NCBI RefSeq assembly: GCF_019320115.1
Contig: NC_089598.1
Coordinates: 32,817,983-32,881,982 of the forward strand
Origin: Miscanthus floridulus
Lineage: Eukaryota; Streptophyta; Magnoliopsida; Poales; Poaceae
Direction: 5' to 3'
DNA: 64,000 nucleotides
The notes under the pieces are model-generated. The model was not told the origin of the DNA, did no database searches, and saw only the letters and a list, made by a program, of their open reading frames with translations. The first letter of the stretch is position 1; every line of letters starts with the position of its first letter. Both the position numbers and the translations under genes were made by a program. Shown here one piece after another: positions 12,224 to 25,000 of the stretch.

Positions 12224-12405
12224 AGGGTGGGAGAACCAAAAGAAGGAAAGGAAGAGAGAGAGAGAGAGCCAGGCAGCCCCCAACGGCTGGCTCGCGAGAA
12301 TCCGAGTTTATTTCTGCACGCGCTTCCAGGTTTTAGCTGCTCCATCAGGGTAGAGGGGGAGAGCGATAGTTTTGTTCTACTGGAGGAAGAAGAGCAGGGA
12401 GCAAG

Positions 12406-15400
12406 ATGGGGTCCGGATCTTTCCTCAAGGTGCTGGCCAACAACTTCGATGTCCTAGCCGGGTATGGTTTTTTTTCTCATTTTTTATTTCGCCCCCCTGG
12501 CGATTCGTTTGATTCTTGCTAGATGCAGCGTTTTCTCGCGGTGGCTTTTCGTAGGGTTCGACGTAGATTCTGTTTGAGCGAGCGAGCGAGCTTCATCCCG
12601 ATTGTTGCTGTACCGAGCGGCATGGGGGAAAGTGTGCGCGACGGGAATCTTCCGTTGCGGGTTGTTGGGTTGCTGTGGATGAACGCGTTTGGGTTCCCTC
12701 TTCCCGGGGATCTCGGTGTTGCGATGAAACTGTGCGATGGGTAGTTGTGGCTATATACTTGATTTTGGGATTGGATTTTAGTGCCTCAGTCAATTGATCG
12801 GTAGGCTTAACGCTGGGGTTTACTGCAAAATCTCACCAGCAACTGTGGAAGGAAACTCAATACTACTAAAGGTTTCCTTTTTTTCTTTGGTAGGTGATAG
12901 TAATCAATCAGGGCATCTTGGAACTGTTTGTATAGTGGTATTCGAATCTAAATCCTTCAAATTTAGTTCAAAAATTCAACCCCAATACACCAGATATTTC
13001 AAGGTTTCCATGCTGGGTCTTCAACTTCGACCGTTTGTGTTACTGATCAGTATCCTGATTCCAATGTTTCGTGATTTTGCTTGTGATGTAATATTTTGTC
13101 TTGTTTGTGTGCCATTTTGTTCTGTTGAAATCTACCATGCTGTACTTCTGTAGCTTGGCCCTAGATTGTGCCGCCACCATTATACACCCTATGTGAAAGT
13201 TGCCATGCCGCGGACAGAAAGCTGCAGAAATAAGTGGTTTATTACCATTAGGTTAGATAGCATCGGTTCGAAATGTTTGGAAAAGAGCCGATGCATTAAA
13301 GAACTGTTGGCCTTGCTGTCGTGTGAACTAGTACAGTGGCATCATACTCTTCTGCATTTTCATCTTCATGGACTAGGGAGGATGGAGCTGACTTCCCCTG
13401 AATGAATTTTATTTATTTTAGTAAATGACAATGTCACATACCGTATTATCTGGGGTACAGGGCTTACTCTAGGAAGTAAATATGGCAGCTGTTAGCTATA
13501 TGACTGAGATAGATTACCTGATGCTGTCAATGTAAATTCTAAGTTTCTGGTGGCCCTTTGTTCGACAGTGCTTTCTTCTGGTGATACTGAGTTTCTCTTT
13601 TCCTGTTTCTTTTCAGGCCACTCATATCACTTGCTTATCCTCTGTAAGTATCACCTTTGTCGTTAACTGACTGTCTCTCGGTTTTTTCCTCTTGATACTA
13701 TGTGAGCACTATTGTTATATTTCTAATCACTTTCTGTTTTGGCACCTTTGCAGATATGCTTCTGTTAGAGCAATAGAGACAAAAGATCCTGTAGATGATC
13801 AGCAGTGGCTCACTTACTGGGTGTTGTACTCATTTATCACTTTGTTTGAGCTAACTTTTGCTCCAATTATCGAGTGGTAAATAACACTTCTGGTCATGTC
13901 TCAATGTGTTCATGTTTATGGTTTTTTGGTGGCCTTTGTTATTATTTGCAAACATCAGTGGTGGTACATGGATATAGCTGTGTTTGGTGCATCAAGTTGG
14001 TGAATCGAAAACTGGATATGCTCACTTTAGATCTTTATTTGCAGGCTTCCATTTTGGTCATATGCAAAGCTGTTCTTTAACTGCTGGTTGGTCTTACCTT
14101 GGTTCAATGGTGCTGCTTATGTTTACGACCATTTTGTGCGGCCAATGTTTGTGAACCGCCAAATAGTGAACATATGGTATGTTCCAAGGAATGAGAAGCT
14201 AGGTAAATCTGATGATGTTCTGTCAGCTGCAGAGAGATATATTGAGCAAAATGGACCAGAAGCATTTGAGAAGCTCATCAGTAAGGTACTCCTGTTCTGA
14301 ACTGGTTTTTTTTTTTTTGAACCGAGGAACACCCCATTTCCATTACGACATAATGGAAATACAGCAGGTGGAAAGCATCACAAGAAAGCAGAAACAAGAA
14401 GAGAACTGTGACTCCATCCAGATTAGTTAAAGCATGATTCTCTGATTCAGAGCATCAATGCCGACCAAAGGAGACACCTGAATCTACCAGTTTAAACTAC
14501 AAAAGTATCAGGCATTACAGCCAACCGGACGTAATGCAGAGTCTTGCATATATACAGTGCTTGACTCTTGGGCCACCCATCTTCACATCACATCAGCACC
14601 ATCCTCGCCACCCTGGGAGTCTTGCAGCTGGAGTTGCTTGTTATTCTTGGAGTCAGCCAAAAGACACGTCGCCACCTGTACCATTGTGTTGATGCTTTCC
14701 TCAAGCTCCTCCTGAGTCTCTTTTGGATAAAGACCTGTCTAGTAATTCATTAGACCACATGCATAACATATAATTTCCACAGGACTTTAAATCATTTTTC
14801 TTTTCAAAACAAGCTTTGTTCCTGGTTTTCTAAATAGCCCAACAGTTCGCAGCTATGCCAAAGGTATAAAACTTCACCGTTTGGCAGCCACCTTTTGAAC
14901 AATACCCAAAATTGCTGTAAATTGGTTGGGATGTCAGAGCTTTGGCAACCACTGCCCAAATAACAGGTGATACAGATGAAGAAAAGATGTGCTATAATTT
15001 CATCGTTGTCACAGAAACGATACTCGGGGTCACCTGATGTTGTCTTTTTATGAGGTTATCTTTAGTGAGTACAGCATTATTTTCCAGCAGCCATAACAAG
15101 ATTTTGATTTTTGCTGGGATTCTACCTTCCCATAGCATCCTATAATTATTGCCAGTCTCATTCAAGGTTAAAACATTGTACACAGACTTAACGGTGAAAA
15201 TGCCATTTTTTTTAGGCTTCCAGGAGATAACATCATTGTTCTCCTGAAACACAACCTCTCTCGCTAGAGATTGGATGTGCTGCCAAATAGACCGAAGGTC
15301 CCAAGGAAGCCAATGCCTAAAGCGTAACTGGAGATCTTCCTCTTTGGCTTTTTAAACAGAGATATCTTGCTGTTCACATAAACAGAACAAAATATATGAT

Positions 15401-16425
15401 ATTTATGAAGCAAGTAATCTTCATTCAACCAAGGGTCCCTCCAAATCAAAGTGTTTTCACCATTTCTCATAAAAATTTTCCTTCCCTGAAGATAGATTGG
15501 CTTGATTTTTAGCAGATCTGCCCAAATTGGAGAGTCATCGTGCTTTTAGTTATCAGACAAATGGATTGCCCTTCAATATATTTAGCGTTGACAATTTCTT
15601 GTTAGATCCCTTTTCATGTTTAAGTTCCACCACCACTTGACTAGAGGTTGATATTAAGCTTCCTGAGGTCTTTTATGCCTAAAGCCCGAAACCACCTTTC
15701 TTTTTGCTAGCACAGACCCTTGTCCATTTCACTAAATGGTATTTTATTTCTTGATACTACCCCCTTGCCAGAAGAAAGCCCTTCTTACTTTGTCCATGTC
15801 ATTAATTACAGTTTTCTGAAGAAGATACATGGACATATGGTAAATCGGGGTATTAAACAAACTAGTGTTAATCAAAGTAGACAAGCTAGTGTTCTGAACT
15901 GAAATTATTGCAAATTAACTAATGATGTATTTTCCTTCAGTAACGCATTCCTCTTATCTAATGCAAGGCTCATACATTGCTGCTAATGATGCCAGTTACT
16001 GTCTTGCAAATCTGCTTACGAATATGAAGCATATTTTATTGGACTTTAGTTGTTCATCTGCAAATGCGTGTATTGGTATTATCCAAGGACACCCCTCGCA
16101 GGCCGAGTTTTTTTAGTATTATCCAAGGAAGTATCTTTATGTGGTTTTACCTATTAGTCTATTACTGTATACCATTGCCGGGAAATGTGAATGGAACTTC
16201 TCCACATGCATTTACATGCTATATATGAATTATTTGTGCCCCATCTCTTGGTTTATTCACCACCACAGCCACTTGGTAATTACTTAATTGCAGTCTACAA
16301 AGTCTTCAAAATCAAGGAACACAAAGCGGTCGATCTTGGAGGAGGCAGAGGCTGAAAACAGAGCTAAGGCTGAAAGAGAATCGTGGGGTGAAAATCCCTT
16401 CTACGACAAAAATTACAGATACTAA
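12406..16425 (+). CDS. HVA22a: HVA22-like protein a (TB2/DP1 family), five exons
   Basis: Coding exons are 12406-12461, 13617-13643, 13754-13876, 14045-14285 and 16294-16425. All introns are GT-AG and the spliced frame is open for 192 codons. The product starts MGSGSFLKVLANNFDVLAG and contains the TB2/DP1/HVA22 signature: YASVRAIET, DDQQWLTYWVLYSFITLFE, then hydrophobic hairpin segments around LPFWSYAKLFFNCWLVLPWF and GAAYVYDHFVRPMF. The C-terminal tail is hydrophilic (ILEEAEAENRAKAERESW) and ends KNYRY. Relatives are ER membrane proteins of the DP1/Yop1 group that shape tubular ER; plant HVA22 genes respond to ABA and stress. The start is chosen because it matches the conserved N-terminus of HVA22a. 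Intron 4 is 2 kb long because of a LINE insertion. The gene looks functional. Orthology to HVA22a rather than another paralogue is likely but was judged by eye. Confidence 0.93.
14305..15889 (-). mobile_element. 5'-truncated LINE in intron 4 of the HVA22a-like gene
   Basis: On the minus strand this encodes the C-terminal end of a plant LINE ORF2 with stops and frameshifts: the end of the reverse transcriptase (KKKGGFG) near 15690, then RNGENTLIWRDPWLNEDYLL, then the zf-RVT region with LWEGRIPAKIKILLWLLENN at 15150-15050. The poly(A) tail appears as a T run at 14306-14318. The 12-bp target duplication TGTTCTGAACTG is perfect at 14293-14304 and 15890-15901. The insertion is antisense to the host gene and only 19 bp inside the intron. 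Confidence 0.9.
16076..16129. repeat. 14-bp duplication flanking a 26-bp insert
   Basis: GTATTATCCAAGGA occurs at 16076-16089 and 16116-16129 and flanks a 26-bp insert that ends in a T run (CCGAGTTTTTTTA). This is the pattern expected of a very short retroposed fragment with its target duplication. It lies in intron 4, upstream of exon 5. Confidence 0.5.
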
Positions 16426-17046
16426 ACCACTTCAAAATTCACTCGGCAGGTTAGTGGAATCATAATTTGAAGGTGATTTTTCCAGTATCTTGTTTTGTGT
16501 CGTGGTTTTTCAGTTTTGAGCTTCTCCTTGACAGTTTGAAGACGACCTTGCTCACAATCCTCATGCAAGCTTTAGACGCTTCACAGACTGAAGACGACCT
16601 TCCCATATTTCTGACTGAGTACTGTACCTTGTTACACCCACTGCTACTGAAAAATGTTGAGTTCTAGAGCAATTGTGGACTGTTTGTAAATGGAGGTAGA
16701 TGCTAGCGTTGATCATTTATGTGGGCTTTTGGATGGTGTAATATCGTTATCACTCAAGTTACTACACCTTTAGCAATGCGCGAGCCTTGATTTTCAGTTT
16801 CCATTTTGTCTTTTCGAATATGATATACAGTGACTGTGGGCGTGTGATCTGCTGGAATTTCGAGCGAACACAATTCAGCGCCTCGTATTTTTTTTCAAAA
16901 TTTGTTATTTCTGTCACCAGATTTCTTTCAAGAAATATGTCAAGTTTCTTGCCTCACGATTCAGTGCAGAGATTCGCACTGCACTTCTTCCATCTCCGAT
17001 GATCTTCATCAACTCCGGTGAGGTGATGGTTCGGGTTAGGGTTTTG
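16426..17046. other. 3' UTR and downstream flank of the HVA22a-like gene
   Basis: AT-rich sequence after the stop codon, with no further coding signal. The polyadenylation site cannot be fixed by eye. The stretch ends at the copia insertion. Confidence 0.4.
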
Positions 17047-17051
17047 GAGTT
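17047..17051. repeat. Left target-site duplication of copia element (GAGTT)
   Basis: GAGTT directly precedes the 5' LTR and is matched by GAGTT at 32230-32234 directly after the 3' LTR. Confidence 0.85.
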
Positions 17052-18510
17052 TGAAAGTGTTATTAAGCCCTAATTGTGGGTTTTAATGATAATGACCACG
17101 TAATTAGAGAACTAATGAGATTTATCGAGATGACAAGCAGGGAATTTATATTCGAGGATGCTACACAAAACGGAGGAGCCCCTAATTACAAATGTAGATG
17201 GCTTTAAACTCAAAGGAGGTTTAAATTCTTTTATATTTTGAATTTGAGTATAAGAAAAGCCGTATTATAAAGGGAAACACAATGCTTAAGCTAAAATATG
17301 TTGCCAAGTGTTCAAACAACCACATACATCATCAGATTCACAGCTAAGGCAGTCTTCACTTCACTATTACCCTTTTTGTCTTGCGTGGTGCGGCACTGCC
17401 GTACTTGAAGAGAGGCACTGCCGCACTTGAGTCGCGGCACAAGAAAGTTAGCGTCCACGCTGACTTCCCCGGATGGCCCAAGGTCACGGGCAAGGTCTCG
17501 CCCGACCCCAAGGTTGCGGGCTCGGTCTCGCCCGACCCTAAGGTCGCGGGCTCTGTCTCGCCCAACCTCTTGGCCGCGGGCTCGGTCTCGCCCGACCCCT
17601 TGGCCGCGGGTTTCGTCTCGCCTAAAGTCACAGGCTCCGTCTCGCCCGACCTCGAGACCGCGGGCTCCATCTCGTCCGATCCCTTGGGTGCGGTGACTGT
17701 TGGGGGCTGGGGGTATATATACCTTTTCCCTTCCTCCCCAACAGCGATCTGCCTCTTCTTCCTCACTTCAGCACGCTCAAAACAGAGCAGGAGCTCTCTC
17801 TCTTCCTCCATTGTTGACCTCAAGCCCCCAAGCAAATCCATTGATTTTCCCATCAATCCTTGAGGGAAAAGGGTCCAAAACTCGATTCGACAGCAGCTCC
17901 ATTGATTCTCAACTCTAAAGAGCACTTGGTTCTCGTTTTGGCCGGTGGTTGTGTTTGTTACCCTTAGAGCTTGGCTCTTAGCCGGCTAAAGCGTCGTCCG
18001 TGGAGCTTACCAACTTGTGTGGCAGCCCTAGATGATTTGTAACCATCTCTTGAAGTTAGTAAACTTACATCTCATCTCAAGAGTTAAGTCTCTTAACTTG
18101 AGAACGAGGGAGGGTTAGAAAGCCCTACGCCTTAGTGGCTAACCTCAACAACGTGGATATAGGCAAGCCTTGGTGGCGAGCCGAACCACGAGATAAATCA
18201 TTGTGTCATTTGTGCTTGATTTACATTACTTGCATGACATATTATGGTTGAGGTGATTTCTAGGGTTTCTAGTCGATCTACTTGTGTGTGATGTTCCTAC
18301 CACTTCTAGCTCTTGATCTGTGATTGTCATATCTGCAGTAAGCTAAAAAAAATTTCGTTCATGGTTTTTGAACTGTGATTTAAAGTTGTCTGCAGGTGCG
18401 GTAGTGCCGTTGTTCTGGCCCGACAGTGCCGCTGGATGAATTTGATAAAAGTTTGAGTGTTTGTTTTGATAGACCTATTCACCCCCTCTAGGCCAACCAG
18501 AGATCATACA
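17052..18510 (+). repeat. 5' LTR of copia element
   Basis: It starts TGAAAGTG and ends CATACA, 1459 bp. A TATA box (TATATATA) near 17712-17719 follows a block of 30-bp tandem repeats. It is collinear with 28241-28774 plus 31248-32229, the split 3' LTR. Confidence 0.9.
17481..17695 (+). repeat. 30-bp tandem repeats in copia LTR
   Basis: About seven units, most 30 bp and one 24 bp, begin CTCGCCCGAC and lie just upstream of the LTR TATA box. Because the unit is a multiple of three, both strands show long repetitive open frames. These are by-products, not genes. Confidence 0.85.
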
Positions 18511-18512
18511 AG

Positions 18513-18526
18513 TGGTATCAGAGCAG
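18513..18526 (+). promoter_or_regulatory. Primer-binding site (initiator tRNA-Met type)
   Basis: TGGTATCAGAGC begins two bases after the 5' LTR. It is the classic plant sequence complementary to the 3' end of initiator methionine tRNA and primes minus-strand synthesis. Confidence 0.9.
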
Positions 18527-18539
18527 GTTACCTCATATA

Positions 18540-21500
18540 CACTTCACCGCGTGAGGTATGGAGCTCAGAGAAGGAACTAGTGGCGCGAAGCGGGTGGATG
18601 TCGACACGAACAGCAGCGAGCTGGGCGCGTCAACAGCAAGCAACACCATGCTACCACATCTTGAGGCTACCGATGCCGAAGGAGCTCTCAATGAGAATGA
18701 GAGAAGAAGGAAGGAAGAAAGCTAAAAAGAGAAGCAAGAGAGAAGAAGGAGGAGGAGCGGTTAGAGGAGAAGAAGCAAAGGAAAGAAGAAAGAAGGCTTA
18801 AGAGAGAATCAAGAAGAAAAAAAAAGAGAAGCTAGGAAGAAGAAAGAAGAAGAAGAAGAAGAAGAGAAGGCAACAAGTGCATCATCAAGCATATCAAGTA
18901 GTTTTGAAGATGGAGATGATGATGAGTCATACCAAGTGTCGAAGGAGAACAAGAAGGAGAAGAAAAGAAAGGGCAAGGCCGACAACAACAAATATGTCGT
19001 CGTATCCTTTAACTATTCTTCTATTCCTATGACTAACTATGATCGGAGGTCTTTCATCAATGTGCCTGCGGTAAGTTACCTTATTTCAATGGGGCTAACT
19101 TTGCCAAGTGGAAGCACTTGATGAGAGCCTATCTTAAGATTGTTTGCAATGGATATGAGCCACTGGTTGATCCCAAGAACCCAACACTAGAAGAGATGAG
19201 AATAATTCACATCAATGGTCAAGCCACAAGTGTGTTGCTTAGTGCCTTGGATGGTGATGAGTACAATAGAGTGATTCGAGTTGATGTTGTCAAGCAAATA
19301 TGGGACACTTTGCACCTAGCACATGAAGGGGTTGACAAAGTGAGAAAGGCGAGAATTGACTTGTTGATATCAAAGCTCAACCGGTTTGTAATCTTGGATG
19401 GAGAGGGGTCACAAGAGATGTTTGATAGGTTGATAACAATGGTGGACAAGATTAGAGGCTATGGTTGTGATGAGCTAGATGATCACAAAGTTGTCAAGAT
19501 TATGTTGGAAGCTTATTCACCTAGAAATGAGACCGTAGTAACTCTATTTAGAGACAAGAAGAAGTTTGAGTACTTCACACCAAATGATGTACTTGGAAGG
19601 ATCTTGACCTTTGACATGTAAAGAGAAGAAGCAAATGAGAGGATGAAACTTGGAGAATTGCAAGCAAAGCTAGAGGGCATCAAGATCAAAGATGTAGCTC
19701 TCAAGGCCAACAAATCAAGCAAGGCTTTACAAGCAAATCCAAGATCAGTCAACAAGCTTCAACTAGCAAGCCCAAAGCAAGCAAGCAAGTTCAAGAAAGA
19801 GTAGAGACCACATCATATTCAAGTGAAAGTAAAAATAATGATGATCAATATGAGAAAGTTGATGTTGTTGCTCTCTTTATGAAGAGGTGTCACAATGGGC
19901 TAAAGAAGCAAGGCTACAAGGTAGTGAAGAGAAGCTTTCCAAACAAGAAAAAGAGGACATGCTACAATTGTGGAAGCACCGATCACTTCATTGCCAAGTG
20001 TCCATATGAGATAAGGACAACAAATACAAGAAGAACAAGAAAGAGGAGAAGGCTGACCGTAGAAAGAGCAAGAAGTACATGAGAGAGGCTCACATTGGGC
20101 ATGAATGAGACTCAACTAAAGAGAGCACATGTGAAGAGGATGAGAAGGTTGCAACTATTGCTATTCACAAGTCATCCCCTACACCAAGGCTCTTCAACGA
20201 CATGTCTAATGATGACTACTACTCCCCTCATATTTGTCTCATGATAAAGGGTGAGAAGGTAAAATCCAAATCGAAGGCCAAATCTCCTCCACCTCCTAGT
20301 GATATCTTTAGTAGTGATATAAGTGATAGTTCTAGTGATGATGAATCTAGTGATAAAGAAATAAACATGATAACTAAGAATTTGGATGGAAAGACCAAAT
20401 TATTCATCACTAAGCTAATGGAGAATTTAGAGAGTGTCCAAGCCAAGCTAGAATCTAGAGAAGAGACTCTTATTCAACAAGAGGATCTCTACATTGCTAG
20501 CAAAGAAGCTCTTGCATTAGAGAGAAGTGAGGTGGAATTCTTGTGCAAGGCTTTGGCCAAAGAGCAAGAGGACCATGCTATCACAAAGAAAGAAAATAAA
20601 GCTCTCGAGAAAAAGTATTGTGATTTAGATGAAAAGCACAAAGAACTTGAGATGCAATATAGCATTCTTTAGAATAACAACTCACATCTTACTAAGGCAA
20701 AGGAAACATCTACTCCCTCCACTAGTCAAGGTTGTGGAAAATGTTTTAATCTTGATTTGAATGCATATTCCACTAACCCTGCAAACATGGAAGCTATGAG
20801 AAAGGAGATTGCTAGGCTCAATGAAGTCATTGAAAAAGGGTGGATAAGTGTGACCCAATCTAATGACAAGAAGGTTGATGAATCAAAAGGGCCACAATTC
20901 AAGCAAGGAGGGCATCCCTCAATCAAGCATGGGCTTGGACACACAAAATGAGCCAAGACAAATGGAAGAAGGATAGTGAATAGCTATGAGTGTGTGCAGT
21001 TTGAGTAAGGGTAAAATTGGTACAGATCAGCCTGCACAGACCGCGGCAGTGCATCATCCTCGAGCGGCAGTGTCGCGCAGCGATAGTGCCACGGTGAAGG
21101 GCGACAGTGTCGCGCCCCACAAAAATGGGAAGGCTACCAATTCTGCTACTGATCAAACTAAGCTCAAGAAGAAGGTGTACCAGGAGAAACAGGTTTTCCA
21201 GAAGCCAAAGGAATCAGTGTGGGCCACCAAGAATAAGTATGCCTATCAACCGAAGACTTATGCACCTCGACAAAGCTTGACATCATGCTTTATTTTGAGC
21301 AGTGTTCGCCTAAACGGCCTAAACGGCCGATTAAACGGCCACTAAATGGTAAACGGTGGTAAACTATTTTATTTAGGGGGTAAACAGAAATTAAACGGTT
21401 GACCGTTTAAACGGTCAAAAAACGGGAAAAACGGTCTAAACGGCCTAAACGGAACAGAGATAAACAGTATTAAATGGGCTAAATAGCTGTTTAAACGGTT

Positions 21501-22030
21501 GTTTAGGCGAACACGAGGTAAATCTAGTTTAGTTTTGTATGGATAAATTTATATACTTAAGTTTATTATATTTATAAATGTGTACAGTTGATATGTTACA
21601 TGCATAAATATCTATATTTGGTTCTTTTTACATGCATAAATATATATACATACCAAAATAATTGATTTTTCCTCGGATAAATATGTATAAATGCTAGAAT
21701 ACTTTATTTTTACATGCACATATATAATTATATGTATTTTTTTAAAGTATAAAACCGTTTAGACCGTTTAACTTCGTTTAAACACCATGTAAATAGCCTA
21801 AACGCTAAATGAAGGGCGACCGTGTAAAGATCGTTTACCGTTTAGGAAAACATTGATTTTGAGGAACAACAGCAGTGGGAAAGTGGTTGTAAAATATGTT
21901 AGAAAGGAAACCAACATATATAGGAATACTTCTATTTGGGTTTCTAAGATTCTTGTGACTAACATGTAAGGCCCCAAGTCAAATTGGGGACCAAAATCTA
22001 GCAACTAAACTTGTTTTGTAGGCATACTCT
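18540..22030 (+). pseudogene. copia gag remnant, split by a hAT element
   Basis: A gag gene with frameshifts. After an acidic, lysine-rich leader (18660-18990) the capsid-like UBN2 region is open at 19118-19621 (QIWDTLHLAHEGVDKVRKAR, GSQEMFDRLITMVDKIRGYG). A CCHC zinc knuckle, CYNCGSTDHFIAKC, is at about 19960-20001. A coiled-coil-like region rich in E and K is open at 20202-20672. The segment near 21180-21290 and its continuation after the hAT insertion (21864 onward) lead into a repeated WVSK/WGPK tail typical of the gag-protease border in this group. Gag would bind element RNA and form cytoplasmic particles. At least three breaks plus the insertion disable it. Confidence 0.85.
21292..21863. 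mobile_element. Non-autonomous hAT element with 8-bp target duplication
   Basis: The element occupies 21300-21855 (556 bp). Its ends are CAGTGTTCGCCTAAACG and, on the other strand, CAATGTTTTCCTAAACG. The 8-bp duplication ATTTTGAG is perfect at 21292-21299 and 21856-21863. TAAACGG-type motifs crowd both subterminal regions, as in hAT transposase-binding ends. A perfect 20-bp palindrome, TTGACCGTTTAAACGGTCAA, is at 21400-21419. There is no coding sequence, so movement would need a transposase in trans. Confidence 0.93.
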
Positions 22031-25000
22031 TCCAGTGGATCAAGTTTGGTGCTTGATAGTGGATGTACAAATCATATGACCGGAGAAAGGAGTATGTTTC
22101 CATCATATTCCCTGATGATGCACTCAAATGAAAATATTGTCTTTGGAGACAATTCAAAGGGGATGTGATTGGTCTCGATAAAGTTGTTGTAACCCTTGAG
22201 CATTCAATTACAAATGTATTACATGTTGATTCATTGAGTTACAATTTGTTGTCTGTTTCTCAATTGTGTGAGATGGGCTACAATTGTCTCTTTTTGGATA
22301 AGGGTATGGAAGTCTTTAGAAGGGAGGATTCCACTGTTGTCTTTACGGGTCAATTAAAGAACAAGATTTACTTAGTTGATTTCAACAAAAGTAAAGCTAA
22401 GCTTGAGACTTGTTTAGTGGCAAAATCTAGCATGGGTTGACTTTGGCATCACTGACTAGCCCATGTTGGGATGAGGAACTTAGCCAAACTTCTAAAAGAT
22501 GAACACATCCTTAGACTAACAAATGTTCACTTTGAGAAAGATAGGATTTGTAGCGCTTGTCAAGCCAGAAAGCAAGTTGGAGCATCTCACCCACCAAAAA
22601 GCATCATGACCACCAAGCAACCATTGGAGCTAAAACATATGGATCTCTTTGGATCGGTCGTCTACCTAAGTATCGGGGGTAACAAATATGGTCTTGTTAT
22701 TGTTGATGACTATTACCATTTCACTTGGGTATTTTATTCTTGCATGACAAGTGCCAAGTTCAAGAGAAGGTGAAGATATTTGTTAGAAGAGCTCAAAAAG
22801 AGTTCGGTCTTCCCATTATTAAAAAGTGAGAAGCGAGAATGGGACCGAATTCAAGAATAATCTAGTTGAGGAGTTTCTTGATAAAGAGGGCATCAAGCAT
22901 GAGTTTTCAACTCTATACACCCCTCAACAAAATGGTATAGTAGAGAGGAAGAACTGTACACTCAGTGACATGGCAAGGACAATGCTAGATGAGTACAAGA
23001 CGTCGAACATCTTTTGGTGTGACGCTGTCAACACCGCTTGCCATGCCATCAACCGCCTCTACCTACACAAGAAGTTGAAGAAAACTTCATATGAGCTTCT
23101 AATCGGTAACAAGCCTAAGATGTCCTACTTTAGAGTGTTTGGGTGCAAGTGTTTCATACTTAACAAGAAACCCAAAATCTCTAAGTTTGCACCTAAAGTT
23201 TATGAAGGTTTTCTTCTTGGTTATGGATCAAATGAGCATGCCTACCGTGTCTTCAACAAAACCTCTAGGAGAGTTGAGATTGCCGTAGATATGACATTTG
23301 ATGAATCTAATGGCTCTCAAGTAGAGCAAGTTGATTCAAGTGTTGTAGGAAAGGAGGATCCACCATGTGAAGCAATCAAGCAATTGGCTATTGGTGATAT
23401 TAGACCACAATAAGATGAAGTCACTGAAGTGGTGGTTCCTCAAGTTGATGCTGCACCTATTTCCGCTGACGTACCTGATGCTACACTTCAGCAAACACCT
23501 ATTGCAACTCTAGAGTGTAGGCAGTGTCGCACCTACACAGTCAGGCAGTAGCTGATTCGACTCCTAGCTCAGTGGACAAATCCTATAATCCCATATTTGA
23601 GCAAGATGATGATGAAGATCCAGAAGATGAACAAGAGGCCATTGAGCATCCAAGGCTAAGGCAAACAATACAATAGGGATTATCCCATTGATAACATCCT
23701 TGGGAGTCTTCGAAAGGGGGTAACAACTCATTCACATTTAGCAAACTTTTGTGAATATTACTCATTTGTTTCCTCTTTGGAGCCTGTTAAGGTAGAACAA
23801 GCACTTGGAGACCTGGATTGGGTGATAGCCATGCAAGAAGAGCTCAATAACTTCGAAAGAAACAAGTGTGGACTTTGGTGGAACGACCCAATACCAACTG
23901 TCATTGACACCAAATGGGTCTTCCACAACAAGCAAGATGAGAATGGAGTGGTGACAAGGAACAAGGCTAAGGTTGGTTGCTCAAGGTTTCACTCAAGTAG
24001 AGGGTTTGGACTTTGAAGAAACATATGCACCGATGGCAAGACTTGAAGCAATTCGAATGCTTCTAGCCTATGCTGCTCATCACAACTTCAAGCTATATCA
24101 AATGGATGTGAAGAGTGCATTTCTCAATAGCCCTATTCAAGAACTTGTCTATGTTGAGCAACCACCTGAGCTTTGAAGATCATAAGTTCCCAACCATGTC
24201 TACAAACTCTAAAAGGCGCTCTATGGGCTTAAGCAAGCACCAAGAGCATGGTATGAATGCCTTAAGGAATTCTTGTTTAAACAAGGATTCAAATAGGCAA
24301 AGCCGATCCTATCCCTTTTCACTCTACAAAGTTGGCAAAGATATATTTGTGTGCCAAATATATGTCGATGACATAATATTTGGTAGTACTAATCATTCTT
24401 TTTGTGAGGAATTTAGTAGGACCATGACCTAAGAGATTTGAGATGTCCATAATGGGTGAATTGAAAGTTCTTCCTTAGATTTCAAATCAAGCAAGTGAAG
24501 GATGAAACTTTTATTAGCCAAACAAAGTACACCCATGATATGCTCAAGAAGTTTGACATGGTGAATGCCAAGCCTATCAAAACTCTCATGCCAACCAATG
24601 GACATCTAGATCTCAATGATGAAGGGAAAGCCATAGATACTAAGGTATATCGCTCCATGATCGGCTCTCTACTTTATTTGTGCGCATCTAGGCCCGATAT
24701 TATGCTTAGTGTGTGCATATGTGCTAGATTTCAAGCTTAACCCAAAAGAGTGTCACTTAGTGGCTTGTTAAGAGAATCTTGAGATATATAGTACATACTC
24801 CTAACATTGTCTTATGGTATCCTAAGGGCTCTAGGTTTGATCTACTTAGGTATTCAGGATTCTGATTACACCAGGTTGTAAAGTAGATCGAAAAAGCACT
24901 TCAGGGATATATCAATTCCTTGGACGGTCCCTAGTGTCTTAGAGTTCTAAAAAGCAAAATTGTGTAGTCCCTTTCCACCACCGAGGCCGAGTATGTTGCA

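Noticed and set aside
17030..17046. GGGTTAGGGTTTTGG string resembling plant telomere repeats
   Set aside because: Only about two imperfect units, with no array.
17356..17925. Long open frames on both strands with 10-residue repeats
   Set aside because: They come from the 30-bp tandem repeats of the copia LTR. The repeat length is a multiple of three, so all frames stay open.
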